NCBI GenBank assembly: GCA_964057225.1
Contig: OZ059898.1
Coordinates: 11,718,001-11,782,000 of the forward strand
Direction of reading: 5' to 3'
Source of the DNA: Auanema rhodensis
Taxonomy: Eukaryota > Nematoda > Chromadorea > Rhabditida > Rhabditidae
DNA length: 64,000 bases
Shown here: positions 63,314 through 64,000 of the stretch, piece by piece
Position numbering within the stretch: position 1 is the stretch's first letter
Layout: every line of letters starts with the position of its first letter
The notes under the pieces: model-generated
Seen by the model: only the letters and a program-made list of their open reading frames with translations
Database searches by the model: none
Told to the model about the DNA's origin: nothing
Program-made: the position numbers and the translations under genes

Positions 63314-63705
63314 ATGCCATCATCCATTACAACACCTTTTGGACACACCAGAGATAAGCTAGTTTTACTCAATTCATAAGTCTTCATTGTCTTATCAATG
63401 AACCTGAATCCTTTATTTTCTCCAATTATCAATTCATTAAGCTTTTGAGGTTTTTCTCTTTTGTCAAGATATCACTATTTCTATCTTTTTGAATTCCTTT
63501 AGCTGATAATTTATTCTCTTTTCCACCCCAAACAAAGTAAGTCTTACTAATCAACGCAACCATTCCATCACCTTCTTCAATTTTTAAATAATCCAGGTGT
63601 TCTTTTATCGTATGCTTTGAATTCTACTCTAGGGAAAAATTTATATTTTATCTTCTCGTATTCTTCTCTCAAATGTGGCTTAATCAGACTTTCAAATCTC
63701 CAGAC
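63286..63705 (-). pseudogene. C-terminal fragment of Polinton protein-primed DNA polymerase B, frameshifted
   Basis: Read on the minus strand from right to left: LIKPHLREEYEKIKYKFFPR, then AYDKRTPGLFK, a stop at about 63577-63579, then in another frame GDGMVALISKTYFVWGGK and KLSAKGIQKDR, then a second frame change near 63440, and finally NKGFRFIDKTMKTYELSK and VVMDDGIHIRP before a stop at 63286-63288. This is the familiar tail of Polinton PolB (TPGLFK-EE, the SKTY strand, the KLS-KG motif, N-GFR, M-TY). At least two frame breaks interrupt it, and everything upstream of this tail, including the polymerase and exonuclease catalytic motifs, is absent. It is therefore dead as a gene. Confidence 0.8.
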
Positions 63706-63918
63706 GCAACGCGACACGCAAACGTGTTGGGCTAGAGTGGAAGGGAGAAATGTGAGGGACGAGTGAGCAAGGAGAGAACCTGCCAACATCGCATTCTTCC
63801 ATTAACTTTTGTGAATATAAAAGAGTTCCTTTTCTTCTGCATTGTTATTTTCTCTTTAACTTCGAGTTTGTTAACAACTTTTCCCCTCTCTCTCTCTCTC
63901 TCTCTCTCACTCTCACTC

Positions 63919-63965
<47 letters not shown>

Positions 63966-64000
63966 TTAACCGAATGTGTTTAGAGTCCAGCCTCTGAAGT
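63706..64000. other. Right edge: flank of the Polinton remnant and a CT repeat
   Basis: Short GC-richer stretch (about 63700-63790) outside the polymerase tail, then the CT microsatellite. No gene seen before the window ends. Confidence 0.45.
63881..63961. repeat. CT and CTCACT microsatellite
   Basis: About 80 bases of CT with three CTCACT interruptions, again with pyrimidines on the plus strand. Confidence 0.95.

Larger units (their letters stand above)
62903..63705. mobile_element. Polinton/Maverick remnant (protease plus DNA polymerase B fragment)
   Basis: Two genes typical of Maverick/Polinton self-synthesising DNA transposons lie next to each other: an adenain-like protease on the plus strand and the C-terminal end of a protein-primed family B DNA polymerase on the minus strand, meeting tail to tail with a 28-base overlap. 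No integrase, packaging ATPase, capsid gene or terminal inverted repeat is visible in the window, so this is either a decayed fragment or the edge of an element with the rest lost. The sequence on the right passes directly into unrelated DNA and a CT repeat. Confidence 0.83.

Overview
This is a nematode nuclear genomic window. It is AT-rich. Its genes are broken by many small introns of roughly 44-60 bases with GT donors and TTTTCAG or TTTAG acceptors. It carries nematode-type neuropeptide genes: a PDF-2 precursor and an FLP-19 precursor with WANQVRFGKR and SSWASSVRFG. Because of the introns most exons appear as isolated open stretches, so the gene models here were built by joining exons across GT..AG introns with matching phase. 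The species cannot be named from the sequence.

Layout from left to right: a CBM21 glycogen-targeting subunit of protein phosphatase 1 (+, 5' end unresolved, from 1558); a Nup107 nucleoporin (-, 2742-5873); an IL-17-like secreted cytokine (+, 8276-10614) behind a good TATA box; a MOSPD1/3-like MSP-domain membrane protein (-, 11447-12444); a DDX3/LAF-1 type DEAD-box helicase with RGG tails (-, 13242-16019), head to head with a TRIP12-type HECT ubiquitin ligase (+, 16792-26243) that has a likely second promoter and first exon at 19710; an unnamed multi-pass membrane protein with an internal duplication (+, 27282-28704); the PDF-2 neuropeptide precursor (+, 30860-31324); CSTF2/CPF-2 (-, 31650-33030), head to head with the eIF2-alpha kinase GCN2 (+, 34241-40279); and the Abl tyrosine kinase (+, 42881-53926), with a 4.8 kb first intron.

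The right-hand 10 kb is gene-poor. It contains the last two exons of an flp-19 neuropeptide gene (-, 55588-56242), some odd overlapping short open frames near 57 kb, and a series of long CT microsatellites. Near the right edge is a Polinton/Maverick remnant: an apparently intact adenain-like cysteine protease (+, 62903-63313) converging on a frameshifted C-terminal piece of protein-primed DNA polymerase B (-, 63286 to about 63705).

The genes are not a functional cluster. The set mixes housekeeping functions (nuclear pore, helicase, 3'-end processing, ubiquitin ligase, stress kinase) with signalling genes (IL-17-like cytokine, PDF-2, FLP-19, Abl). Long stretches without genes are listed as such. 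All identifications come from reading motifs and from recalled family features; no database search was possible.
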